Shown here: piece by piece, positions 38,451 through 47,200 of the stretch | Position numbering within the stretch: the first letter of the stretch is position 1 | Layout of the letters: each line of letters begins with the position of its first letter | From: Edaphobacter aggregans DSM 19364 | Lineage (GTDB): Bacteria > Acidobacteriota > Terriglobia > Terriglobales > Acidobacteriaceae | Length of the DNA stretch: 64,000 nucleotides | Direction: 5' to 3' | NCBI RefSeq assembly: GCF_000745965.1 | Contig: NZ_JQKI01000016.1 | Span: 62,001 to 126,000, forward strand | The notes under the pieces: model-generated | Seen by the model: only the letters and a program-made list of their open reading frames with translations | Database searches by the model: none | What the model was told of the DNA's origin: nothing | Position numbers and translations under genes: made by a program

Positions 38451-38851
38451 CTTCCGGCCCCTGCCGTAATCTCCGAGGACGGAGCGCAGTAGTAATGCCG
38501 GACCGGGTTCAGGGGTAAACCCCAACCCTCATAAACAAGAGGCTTTCGCGGACGCCAATGATCCGTCTTGCTTCAAGGCAACGGCTTCAGCCGTGCCGCA
38601 AGTCTCCTGTTTTCAAGGAGGATTTAGCCGCCGAGGTTACGATTTTCGCCCGCGGAGCACTTTTCAGCACCCTCCTCATCCCCCGGGTCTCTCCCTATAT
38701 CCATATCCGCCTCCCCAAAAAGCTGTACCACACTGTCAACCTTTTCTTGCATCCCCTTTACTCTCGGGATACCCTTATACGATAGTAATGATTTGACAGT
38801 AGGCTCCCCGGCCATCTGCATCATACTGCTCACGCGAGGTCTCACAACTCC

Positions 38852-39229
38852 ATGCGGCCAGGCCGACTCCTTACCTCCGCCCTTCTTCTGGCAACCGCCC
38901 TGACCCCTTGTATCGCGATGACGCACCCCCGCCGCGGACCCACCTCGCCCACCAAACGGAAGCCCACCGCCAAGCACACCTCCGGCCAACGCTCCATCGA
39001 CGACAACCGCGCCACCGAGATCCAGGACGCCCTCGTCCGCTCCGGCTACATGACCGAGCCCAGCGGCCACTGGGATTCGGCCACCGAGAGCGCCATGCGC
39101 AAGTTCCAGTCCGACAACGGCTGGCAGACCAAGCTGATGCCCGACTCCCGCGCCATCATCAAGCTAGGCCTCGGCCCCTCCCAGAACTCCAACCTCGAAG
39201 CCGCCGCAACCACCAGCTCCGATCGCTGA
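38852..39229 (+). CDS. Small secreted protein with peptidoglycan-binding domain
   Basis: 125 aa: a signal peptide (LLTSALLLATALTPCIA), a basic Pro/Thr/Lys-rich linker, and a PG_binding_1 helical domain (about 48-105, RATEIQDALVRSGYMTEPSGHWDSATESAMRKFQSDNGW). That domain matches the family's xxxIQxxLxxxGYxxGxxxGxxxxxTxxAxxxFQ pattern. It is likely periplasmic, attached to cell wall. No catalytic domain is fused. It is the last gene before the IS element. Confidence 0.88.
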   Translation: MRPGRLLTSALLLATALTPCIAMTHPRRGPTSPTKRKPTAKHTSGQRSIDDNRATEIQDALVRSGYMTEPSGHWDSATESAMRKFQSDNGWQTKLMPDSRAIIKLGLGPSQNSNLEAAATTSSDR

Positions 39230-39335
39230 AGCCCACCCCTCCTAGCGCAACGTACCCCAAAAACAAAGTTTTTGGGGTACAAAGTCCGGTCAGCCGGCAC
39301 CTTGCCTTACGCCCGATGCCCTTGCTGTTGTCTCT

Positions 39336-39355
39336 GAGGTAGAGCGGGGCTTCAG
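39336..39355 (+). repeat. Half of the dispersed palindrome, cut at the IS boundary
   Basis: GAGGTAGAGCGGGGCTTCAG is the left half of the palindrome family seen whole at 4885 and 6345. The expected right half (CTGAAGCCCCGCTCT-like) is absent, and IS-like sequence follows. This places the left junction of the accessory zone near 39355. Confidence 0.65.
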
Positions 39356-40617
39356 AGGATGCTGAAAAACTGTGTTTTGCTTATGGGCACGGCTTTACAG
39401 GCTGCGGAAAAACTCTCTGAGTTTTTAAATTGGTAAAAGAGGAGATTGCGAGGCGACGATCTTCAGCAAGGCGCAGTGTTCAGCTATATCAGTGCGGAGC
39501 AGCGGGTTCCGCCGGACCATCCGCTACGAGCGATTCGGCCGATGACAGATGCTGCGCTGTCGGAGCTGTCGGCGCACTTCGACACGACGCTGTATGCCGT
39601 CGGTGGGCGTCCCTCCATTGCGCCGGAGAAGCTGGTGCGTGCGCTTCTGCTGCAGGCGCTGTACTCGGTGCGCAGCGAGCGGCAGTTGATGGAGCAGCTG
39701 GATTACAACCTTCTGTTCCGCTGGTTCGTGGGCCTGAACATGGACGACACCATCTGGGATGTGACCGTGTTCACCAAGAACCGCCAGCGTCTGATGAAGG
39801 GCGAGGTGGTCGAGCGGCTGCTGGCCGTCGTCGAGCAGGCGCATGCCCAACAGCTGTTGAGCGAAGAACACTTCACCGTGGATGGCACGTTGATCCAGGC
39901 CTGGGCAAGCCGGCGCAGCTTCCGGGAGAAGCAGGACCCGCCGGATCGCGGCACGGGAGCGCGCGGGCGCAAGCTGCTGCGCGACACCACCCATGAGTCG
40001 GCCACCGATCGGGAGGCGCGGCTGTACCGCAAGAGCTCCTCCGCCGCGGTGGTGCCGAGCTATCTGGGCCATGTGCTGACGGAGAACCGCAACGGCCTGG
40101 TCGTGCAGGCGCTGGCCACTCCGTCCAGCACCACCGCCGAGCGAGACGCGGCGCTGCGCATGATCAACCTGCACCGGCAACGAAGGAGACCGTCTGGCTC
40201 GATGACGCTGGGGGCAGACAAGAGCTATCAGCACGAGTCGTTCCTCGAGCAGATACGCACCCGGCAGGTGGTGCCGCACGTCGCCGAGTATGCACCGAAC
40301 CCCAAGTGGACCAAAACTTGCTGACCGAGGCCGAGCGCTCGAGCGACGGCTTCCGGCTGAGTCAGCAGAAGCGCAAGCTGGTGGAGAAGGTCTTCGGCTG
40401 GGCCAAGCTGGACCGCGCGCTCCACCAAGTCAAGCTGCGTGGCTTGCGCCGCGTCAACTGGCTGGTGCAGCTGGTCGTCCAGCACCTTCTTCATCAACTG
40501 CTCTCGACCACGCGCCGTCTCACGGGCATGATAGTGGTAGTCCATCTGACCTCCGAAGTCACTCATTGCTCGTCACAATCAGCTTCTTCGTTCTCGGTCA
40601 GATGGACAACAACCTAG
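39356..40617 (+). mobile_element. IS5-type insertion sequence, probably defective
   Basis: Covers a transposase split by a frameshift, with A/T-rich leader sequence in which GCTG(CG)GAAAAACT occurs twice (39362 and 39405 regions). No matching inverted terminus is visible on the right, so the element is probably truncated. The right limit is uncertain. A 12-base inverted repeat (GTCCATCTGACC at 40540, GGTCAGATGGAC at 40596) lies near it. Confidence 0.7.
39446..40617 (+). pseudogene. IS5-type transposase, frameshifted
   Basis: The TTG at 39446, with AGAGGAGA just upstream, fits the conserved family start MRGDDLQQGAVFSYISAEQRVPPDHPLRAIRP. The frame continues through an InsH-type N-terminal domain and HFTVDGTLIQAWASRRSF to 40324, where it ends in PNPKWTKTC. 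One base earlier in phase, the sequence reads KNLLTEAERSSDGFRLSQQKRKLVEKVFGWAKLDRALHQVKLRGLRRVNWLVQ, the normal C-terminal DDE region. The break is at ACCAAAACTT (about 40312-40318): one missing A, or a -1 slip on AAAA. After about 40470 the sequence no longer resembles the family, so the 3' end is also damaged. Confidence 0.8.
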
Positions 40618-41621
40618 TGAAACTTCATAGCTAAAGGCTGATCGCTAAAAGACTCGCCAACCATTTCTTCGCTCTTCTTCCAGAGCGCCTCGGCATTGTT
40701 GGGATCAAGCGCATATCCGCGTACTCCTTCGCTAATAGCGCTGATGGTCACGTCGTCCGATACGATCTTGCCGACATGACAGTTCTCGCAATACTGGCCA
40801 CCAATCTCTCCAGCCGAGGCGACGACACCCGCCCACACGGAAGTTGCGGCTCCCTGAGGGACCGTCTTGAATTGGAAGGGTCCTTTACCCTCTGCTTCAA
40901 GCTGCTTACTCATCTGGTCGACCATGGCTTGCAGGTGGCTCGGATCCATGTGGCGGGCCAACTCGGTCTGTATACCGCCAGGATGCACGGCTGCGGCACG
41001 TACGCCACGCCCGCGATGCCGTTGATCGAAAGCTACAGCAAAGAGAATGTTTGCCGTCTTCGATCGGCCATAAGCGACGAAGGGGTCATAGGGTGTGCGC
41101 TCAAAGTTGGGATCGTCCAGGTCGACGTTGGCGAAGCGATGCCCCGAAGAAGACAGATCGACCAGCCGCCCTCCGCTACCAATAAGCGGCGCAATCCGAT
41201 TGACGAAGACAAAGTGGCCCAGGTGGTTGGTGCCGAACTGTGTTTCAAAACCGTCTGCCGTATGTCCGAACGGTGTGGCCATCACTCCCGCGTTCGCGAT
41301 GACCACGTCGAAGGGTTCACCTTTTGCTAACAGTCCGTCGGCGCAGGCTCGCACGCTCTTAAGGCTGGCGAGGTCTAGTTCAACGAGCCCGAAGCTTCCA
41401 CCGGAGGCCGCAGCGTCCGTTCGTACCTGGGCGGTCGCCGCTTCAGCCTTAGTCAAATCTCGCGCCGCGCCAACCACCTGCGCACCATGCGCAGCCAGAG
41501 CCCGCGCAGTCTCGATACCAAGCCCAGCTGAAACTCCCGTAACGAGAATCCGTTTGCCCTGTAAATTTACGCCAGACAGCACATCTTCCGTTGTTGAGGT
41601 CGCACCAAACACGTTCGCCAT
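40614..41621 (-). CDS. Short-chain dehydrogenase/reductase
   Basis: An NAD(P)-dependent SDR of 335 aa, similar in layout to the retinol-dehydrogenase/WW-oxidoreductase-like group. It shows the cofactor motif ILVTGVSAGLGIETARALAAHG, the NAG motif VVIANAGVMATPFG, and the catalytic YGRSK with the upstream Ser in VDLSSSGH. The start at 41621 is chosen for an AAGGAGGAAG 6 bases upstream. It is divergent from a TetR gene with two operator-like palindromes between them, so it is probably that regulator's target. Substrate unknown. Confidence 0.92.
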   Translation of the reverse strand: MANVFGATSTTEDVLSGVNLQGKRILVTGVSAGLGIETARALAAHGAQVVGAARDLTKAEAATAQVRTDAAASGGSFGLVELDLASLKSVRACADGLLAKGEPFDVVIANAGVMATPFGHTADGFETQFGTNHLGHFVFVNRIAPLIGSGGRLVDLSSSGHRFANVDLDDPNFERTPYDPFVAYGRSKTANILFAVAFDQRHRGRGVRAAAVHPGGIQTELARHMDPSHLQAMVDQMSKQLEAEGKGPFQFKTVPQGAATSVWAGVVASAGEIGGQYCENCHVGKIVSDDVTISAISEGVRGYALDPNNAEALWKKSEEMVGESFSDQPLAMKFH

Positions 41622-41700
41622 TCTCTTCCTCCTTGAACCAGCCGTTCCAGGCGTGTGCTTGCGCACCGATATTGACTGTCGCTCTCGGCTGGGAATAAAA

Positions 41701-41747
41701 CGGAGAGTGACTCCGTAAAAGACTACGATAATCGGAGACGGCCTCCG
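41701..41747. promoter_or_regulatory. Paired TetR-type operator between SDR and TetR genes
   Basis: Two palindromes of the same form, CGGAG-N5-CTCCG, lie at 41701-41715 (spacer AGTGA) and 41733-41747 (spacer ACGGC). Their centres are 32 bases apart, about three helical turns. They sit in the 144-base divergent gap, as expected for a TetR repressor controlling itself and the SDR gene. Confidence 0.7.
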
Positions 41748-41765
41748 GTTGCAAATATTTTGGGC

Positions 41766-42350
41766 ATGACCACAAAACATTCACAACTCGTTAGTCGGAA
41801 GCCCCGCGCAGATGCGCAGCGCAACCGGGAGCGCATTCTGGAAATAGCGAAGAAAGCTTTCACCCGGTCAGGCGCAAACATCAGCCTGGACGATGTCGCC
41901 AAGAGGGCAGGCGTTGGTGCGGGAACTTTGTATCGCCATTTCCCCACCCGCGAGGCACTCCTTGAGGAGGTCTATCGCACCGAAGTAGAAAAGCTAGCGG
42001 CGGCAGAGAGGGAGTTTGCCAGGACGATGCCACCCATCGAGGCATTGCAGGCCTGGATGTTGCTCTTCGTCGACTATATTGCGACCAAGCAGATCATCGC
42101 ACCGGCACTGAATACTCTTGTCGGAGAACACTGTAAGGTGTTTGAAGCATCAGGCGCCCAAATCATAGGAGCGATCAACGCTCTGGTGGAACGCGCTATC
42201 AAGAGCGGCGACATACGTTCCGATCTTGCCCCCCTCGATCTGCTTCGGGCTCTTATCGGCGTCTCCAACGTGGCGTCCGCGCCAGACTGGCAGCAAAGCG
42301 CAAGAAGACTCGTGCAGATCCTCATCATCGGTTCGCGGCCGATCACTTAG
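41766..42350 (+). CDS. TetR/AcrR-family transcriptional regulator
   Basis: A 194-aa repressor-type protein. The N-terminal helix-turn-helix (about 15-62) reads RERILEIAKKAFTRSGANISLDDVAKRAGVGAGTLYRHFPTREALL, a textbook TetR DNA-binding domain. The C-terminal ligand domain contains AWMLLFVDYIATKQIIAPAL and LLRALIGVSNV, typical of the SDR-linked subgroup. The ATG at 41766 is chosen over an upstream TTG at 41760. It is divergently transcribed from the SDR gene; the ligand is unknown. Confidence 0.92.
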   Translation: MTTKHSQLVSRKPRADAQRNRERILEIAKKAFTRSGANISLDDVAKRAGVGAGTLYRHFPTREALLEEVYRTEVEKLAAAEREFARTMPPIEALQAWMLLFVDYIATKQIIAPALNTLVGEHCKVFEASGAQIIGAINALVERAIKSGDIRSDLAPLDLLRALIGVSNVASAPDWQQSARRLVQILIIGSRPIT

Positions 42351-42803
42351 AGCAGGTATCTTTATGTGTGGGTGCCCACCCGCTGCCACTCATCGAGGTC
42401 TCAATGATGTAAGTTGAGTAGGGCCTTACCCCAACACCGATACCTTTACCGGTACTTGTATGAGGGGTGGTTTTCGGCTGCGACCCGAGGTAACACGAGT
42501 TGCTGAATCCGACTCCGCCTCTACCGCCCTGCGCGTCGGCGGTCTGCGGCGTCCTGGCTTGATCGTGCGAGGAATAGTCTCTTGTCAACATCACGATGAA
42601 CTCGCGTTCTGTCTCTTTGAAGATCGTCGATTGAAGGTGGGTGGGAGGCGGGGATGAACCAAACGCCGCATTCTGCACCCGGGGAAGCTCCTTAATTTCC
42701 GTGAGTGCCCATCTCAGTTCGTTGATTCTTTAAGAGCAGTTCGCAGATCCATTGCTGCAGGCTCCGAAGCCGCTCTGCCACTCTTCAGCCCTTCTAAAGG
42801 TAA
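42351..42803. other. About 450-base region without a recognisable gene
   Basis: A reverse-strand open stretch (to about 42678) lacks any known motif and a convincing Shine-Dalgarno. The GTGTGGGTGCCCACCC at 42366 is a small palindrome. It separates convergent regulator and kinase genes. Confidence 0.4.
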
Positions 42804-43634
42804 TCATCTGTTCTTCGTCAGACTCAGCGTGAATACCGTCCTCTCTCGATTCAATTCCTCGAGGCAGACACTACCACCGTGCTCTTCAGCTATTCGACGA
42901 GCCAGGGTGAGCCCCAGGCCTGTTCCGTTGGGTTTTCCTGCGGTCACGAATGGATCGAACAACGTACTCCGGACAGAGGCAGGTATGCCGGGACCATTGT
43001 CCACGATTGTGAGGTAGATCCGTTCATCGACTTCCGTCAGGTGGACCTTCACCTCAGGCACACGAGTTGAGCGTGTCGCAGCTTGGCAGGCATTGAGCAG
43101 CAAGTTATATATGGCACTTTCAAGATTCCTCGCATCGATGTCTGCTTCCGCCGGCGGTAACTTGCCAACTGTGATGGAAACGTTCTGTCCGTCTGGATGA
43201 AACTTCACTGCCGCAACAGCTTTCTCAACTACCAAGGAAACGCGCGCATGGACAAGCGGATTTTTCCGTCCGCTACTACCGAATTGCAGTAATGAATCGA
43301 TGCGGTCCGTCATCGCGAGCACTGCTTCTTGAATTTCGAGCAGCAGATCAGCCCGCGCGCCCGCACATAAATCGTGGCGCTCGAGGAACTCGGCGTTCGC
43401 ATAGATCGCCGTGAGCGAGTGGCGCATATCGTGGGATATCGAGCATGCCATCCTGCCGATTGCCGACATCCTCTCTGCCTCTATCAGTTGGCGTGGTGCA
43501 TGCAGCTGCGGTTCGTTTCGCAGATCCAGACCAACGCCCTTATCAAACACGAGGATATTGCCGCGGTCTGAAATCTTTGTTTTCCTACGGTGTGTTCTCA
43601 CTGTTCCCCTGTGTTCCCTGCTCTTGTTGCTCAC
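42804..43634 (-). CDS. Orphan sensor histidine kinase lacking an obvious sensor domain
   Basis: 276 aa. The dimerisation/phosphoacceptor helix is SAIGRMACSISHDMRHSLTAIYANAEFLER with the H-box histidine (ISHDMRH). The ATPase domain carries N (IYNLLLNACQAA), G1 (VDNGPGIPASV), F (LFDPFVTAGK) and G2 (GTGLGLTLARRIAEEHGG) boxes. Only about 50 mostly basic residues precede the H-box region, with no membrane span or PAS domain. It is therefore either cytosolic with a missing partner or 5'-truncated. No response regulator is adjacent. Confidence 0.88.
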   Translation of the reverse strand: MSNKSREHRGTVRTHRRKTKISDRGNILVFDKGVGLDLRNEPQLHAPRQLIEAERMSAIGRMACSISHDMRHSLTAIYANAEFLERHDLCAGARADLLLEIQEAVLAMTDRIDSLLQFGSSGRKNPLVHARVSLVVEKAVAAVKFHPDGQNVSITVGKLPPAEADIDARNLESAIYNLLLNACQAATRSTRVPEVKVHLTEVDERIYLTIVDNGPGIPASVRSTLFDPFVTAGKPNGTGLGLTLARRIAEEHGGSVCLEELNRERTVFTLSLTKNR

Positions 43635-43889
43635 GACAAGTTGCCTCGAAGTTAATCACTGGTGGTGAAGAACACGGCGCCACTGTTTTTATTCCCGGCG
43701 CAAATAAATAGCTTCGACGTGTTCTCGAAATCTAAATTCAGGATGGAGGCCGCTGCCAATGCCCTTGCCCTCTAGCTACGAGCGCAATGTTCTGATCATT
43801 GCCCCGCTTCATAGAAGGAATATGTCGCTGTGTAAGGAACTCTGCGCGTTGCGCTCTGGCTGCAACTACCGTCAGGCGCATTTTCCCCG

Positions 43890-46644
43890 TGCGTCCCGGT
43901 ACGCTGGACAACACAATCTCTGAAAACGTTCAGGAGTTAAGCACGCAGGCCCCGCATCCGTCCGTTGACACAATCCAACAGTTCACCATCGTCACGAATC
44001 CCTATTCGGCCGAGTATGGCCGCGCGCCCGGAGCAGCTCTCTCTGTCAACACGATGGGCGGCAACAACCGCTTTCATCTCCTTGCCTTCGAATATCTCCG
44101 TAACGACTTTTTCGATGCGACGGACTACTTCACCAAGCGCAGTCAAACTCGCAAGGCACAAAACAATCAGCACCAGTTTGGCGGAAGCGTCAGCGGCCCC
44201 ATCATCCACGATCGCCTCTTCGCCTTCTTCAACTACGAAGGCACCCGCATCAAGCAAGGCGTCTCCCGCACATCGACCGTGCCTCTGCCGAATGAGCGCA
44301 TCGGCGACTTCAGCCCCGCTACCGCGGCTTTACTCGGCGTGAAATATCCCACCATCTACGACCCCCTCACCAACAAACCTTCCCCAACAATCAGATTCCT
44401 GCCACGCGGCTCAGACAATGCCATGCAGGGCATCATCGCTCTCTTTCCGCAGCCTAACCGGCCGGGGTCAGCTCAACAATTACTTTCGCAACGCCGGCCT
44501 GAGCGACAACAACGACAGCTATGACGGCCGGGTTGACTGGACCGCCTCCAAAACCGACAACCTTTTCGTCCGCTACAGCTATATCAGCCGCTCGCGCTTC
44601 ATCCCCGGTAACTACGGAGGCATCGCCGACGGCACCTCGACCTCCGCATTTGGCCGCCAGAAGATTTACTCCCACAGCGCAGTCCTCGGCTGGACCCACA
44701 TTCTCTCTCCCAACATTCTCAACGAATTTCATCTGGGCTTCATCCGAAATCGGTCGATTGCCCAGCAGGATCCCTTCGGCTTGAACGCTGCGGACGAATT
44801 TGTTCCTGGCATCCCCAACAACCCAGCCGTCGCCGGTGGCGTTCCGTTGACTCAATTCGCCAACTTCACCTTCATCGGCTCGCCCGACTTCCTGCCCAAA
44901 TCTCAGACGCCCCAGCAGATTCAGTGGGTCGACACGGTCTCACTTGCACTGGGCAAGCATTCACTCAAGCTAGGCGGCACCCTCTACGCTCCCATGCGCA
45001 ACATCTTCCAGGATGAGCCGGCACTCGCGGCGATCTTGGCTTCACCGGCATCTTCAGTTGCCGGCGCGGCGGTGCGAGCAATCACTGCCTTGCGCCCGGC
45101 CTCTCTTACGCGGACGGACTGCTCGGCCTCGCACAGTCGACGCAGCTGACCAACGTACAATTCGTGGACCAGCGGCTCTGGATGGTCTCGGGCTTCGCGC
45201 AGGACGATTGGAAGCTGCTGCCAAATCTCACCGTCAACCTTGGGCTCCGTTACGACTTCGCTACCCCGGCCCTGGAAGGCAAGAACCAACAGGCCAACTT
45301 CGACCCCACTGCCAACGGAGGCGCCGGCGGACTAGTCTTTGCCAAGAGCGGCTCTCTCAAGGACCGCGCGCTGATCAACCCCAACTACAAGAACTTCGGC
45401 CCACGCCTCGGCATCTCCTATTCTCCGGATACGAAGACTGTCATTCGAGCCGGATATGGCTACTATTACTCGATGTTTGAGCGCTTCGGCAGCGAGAACC
45501 AGCTCGCACTCAACCCGCCCTTCCTTATCAACAAGGCGCCGGCGGTTGCCTCAAACTCTACGACTCCAGCTCTGATTACCCAGAATGGCTTTCCGCAAAC
45601 TTCCTGGATCCCTCGACGATCAATCTGTCGCAGCTTCAGGCCTTCCATCTCCGCACGATGAACCCGCACGCCCGGCTCCGAACGTGCAGCAGTGGCGCTT
45701 CGGCTTCCAGCGTGATCTGCCCAGCAAACTTACCGTCGAGGTAAACTACGTTGGCACCAAGTCCACCCATCTCGACGTCATCAGCGATCTCAATCAGCCC
45801 AGCATCGCCTCCCCTAGCGCACCCAGCAAGGTTCCTTTCGCTAACTTCGGCTACATCGAATACACCAACTCGATCGGATTCGGAAACTATAACGGCCTCG
45901 AGGCGACGCTAACTCGCCGCTTCGCCAGTGGCTTCAGCTTCCGCACTGCTTACACCTACTCCCGCAGCCTCGACAATACACCGCAGGAGCTTGAGAGCAA
46001 CTCCGGAGCACCCCCCCGATGGGAGAAACTACGCTGCCTGGTACAGCCTCAGCGACTTCGACATCCCGCATCGCATTTCCGCAAACTACGTTTACGAGTT
46101 GCCCTTCGGCAAGGGCAAGACCTTCGCCAACCACGGAATTCTCAGCTCCATCCTCGGCGGTTTCCGCACCTCGGGCGTCTACACCTACTACAGCGGTCAT
46201 CCTTTCACCGTCAACGGCGGTGGATGGCTCGGCACGGCACTAGATCCATACGGGGCAGCCACCGCCACTGTCAACCTGATCGGCAAGCCCACGCTGGTCC
46301 ACAATACGGACTGTTGGTTCTACGCCGCGCAAAACCCGCAGTGCCGCGCCAACGCTCCCAACCTCACTGATGCCTTTTCGCTCACGGCTCCCGGCGTCAT
46401 TGGCAACAGTGGTCGCAACACGCTCCGGGGTCCGCACACCAACGTTTTCGACGCTGCGCTCCTGCGCGAATTCCCAATCCACGAAATAGCCAACCTTGAG
46501 TTCCGTTGGGAGGTCTTCAACGTCAGCAACACACCTCTCTTTGGCCAACCCAACAATAACTTCTCCAGCGGTGCGGCCGGCCAGATCACCACGCTTTCAG
46601 GCGACCCCCGCGTGATGCAGCTCGCCCTCCGTCTTTCCTATTAA
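43890..46644 (+). pseudogene. Oar-like TonB-dependent receptor, 5'-truncated and multiply frameshifted
   Basis: An outer-membrane receptor of the carboxypeptidase-regulatory-domain/Oar type common in Acidobacteriota. The signal peptide, N-terminal domain and first part of the plug are missing. Homology starts at LDNTISENVQEL and TIQQFTIVTNPYSAEYGRAPGAALSV. The barrel then runs through five single-base shifts: near 44465 (extra G in a G run), 45030 (lost C), 45595 (lost G), 45668 (lost C) and 46013 (extra C in a C run). It ends normally at FRWEVFNVSNTPLFGQPNNNF...LALRLSY with a TAA. Between shifts the frames are open and well conserved, so decay looks recent. Confidence 0.85.
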
Positions 46645-46877
46645 CAGTCTGTACCACCCGAGGCTGGATACTGCGTTTTCAGCAGTGTCCAGCCTTTCTC
46701 TTGCCTCCTTTGCTTTTCCTGGTTGTGACGTCACGTGTAGCAGGTCGCGCAGAGGCCTTTCCTGCTCCAAACAATTGCTGAACAGACTGTGTTGAGCAGG
46801 CGCTCAACGTCGGTGTTCGTGCGGGTGCGCTTCCATGCATTAGCATGCGGCGCTGACACGAAAAAAGTATTTTCGTG

Positions 46878-46897
46878 AAAGTATCCCAAAGTATCCC
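46878..46897 (+). repeat. Tandem 10-base repeat, candidate integrase arm-type site
   Basis: AAAGTATCCC occurs twice head to tail. The nearly identical tandem AAAGTATCCCC is at 47139-47160, and the tRNA fragment lies between them. Confidence 0.65.
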
Positions 46898-46965
46898 AAT
46901 TCCAGGAGGACCCGGATCGGCTTCTTGCCGATGCTCTTATATCTTGCTGATAAGAAATGAAATCT

Positions 46966-47013
46966 GGTGGCCCGGGCAGGAGTCCAACCTGCGACCTTCG
47001 CGTTAGGAGTGCG
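46966..47013 (-). other. 3' fragment of a tRNA-Arg(CCT) gene, candidate attachment core
   Basis: On the minus strand, CTCCTAA (a CCT anticodon loop) is followed by CGCGAAGGTCG, a T arm GCAGGTTGGACTCCTGC, the acceptor strand CCCGGGC and CCACCA. The 5' half of a tRNA does not follow. TTGG replaces the usual TTCG of the T loop and the anticodon stem is imperfect. Such 3' halves are typical crossover cores for tyrosine integrases, and one lies 190 bases away. Confidence 0.75.
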
Positions 47014-47138
47014 TTCAATGAAGTTTTGCACCGATTCGCACAGGAACGCATAATGACGGTTAACATAACTATTTACAGCTACTTACTGGAATCAGCTAGA
47101 CGCCAATCGTTGCACACAGACGCCCTAAACTCCACTTA

Positions 47139-47160
47139 AAAGTATCCCCAAAGTATCCCC
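47139..47160 (+). repeat. Tandem 11-base repeat, candidate integrase arm-type site
   Basis: AAAGTATCCCC occurs twice head to tail, ending 41 bases before the integrase start. It matches the repeat pair at 46878. Confidence 0.65.
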
Positions 47161-47200
47161 AAGCGGCTATGATGGCGATACGGAAGACAAAGGGGGATCT

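Noticed and set aside
42343-42678. 111-codon minus-strand frame between the TetR and kinase genes
   Set aside because: Low-complexity Ser/Thr/Gly sequence with no family likeness and an overlap with the TetR 3' end.
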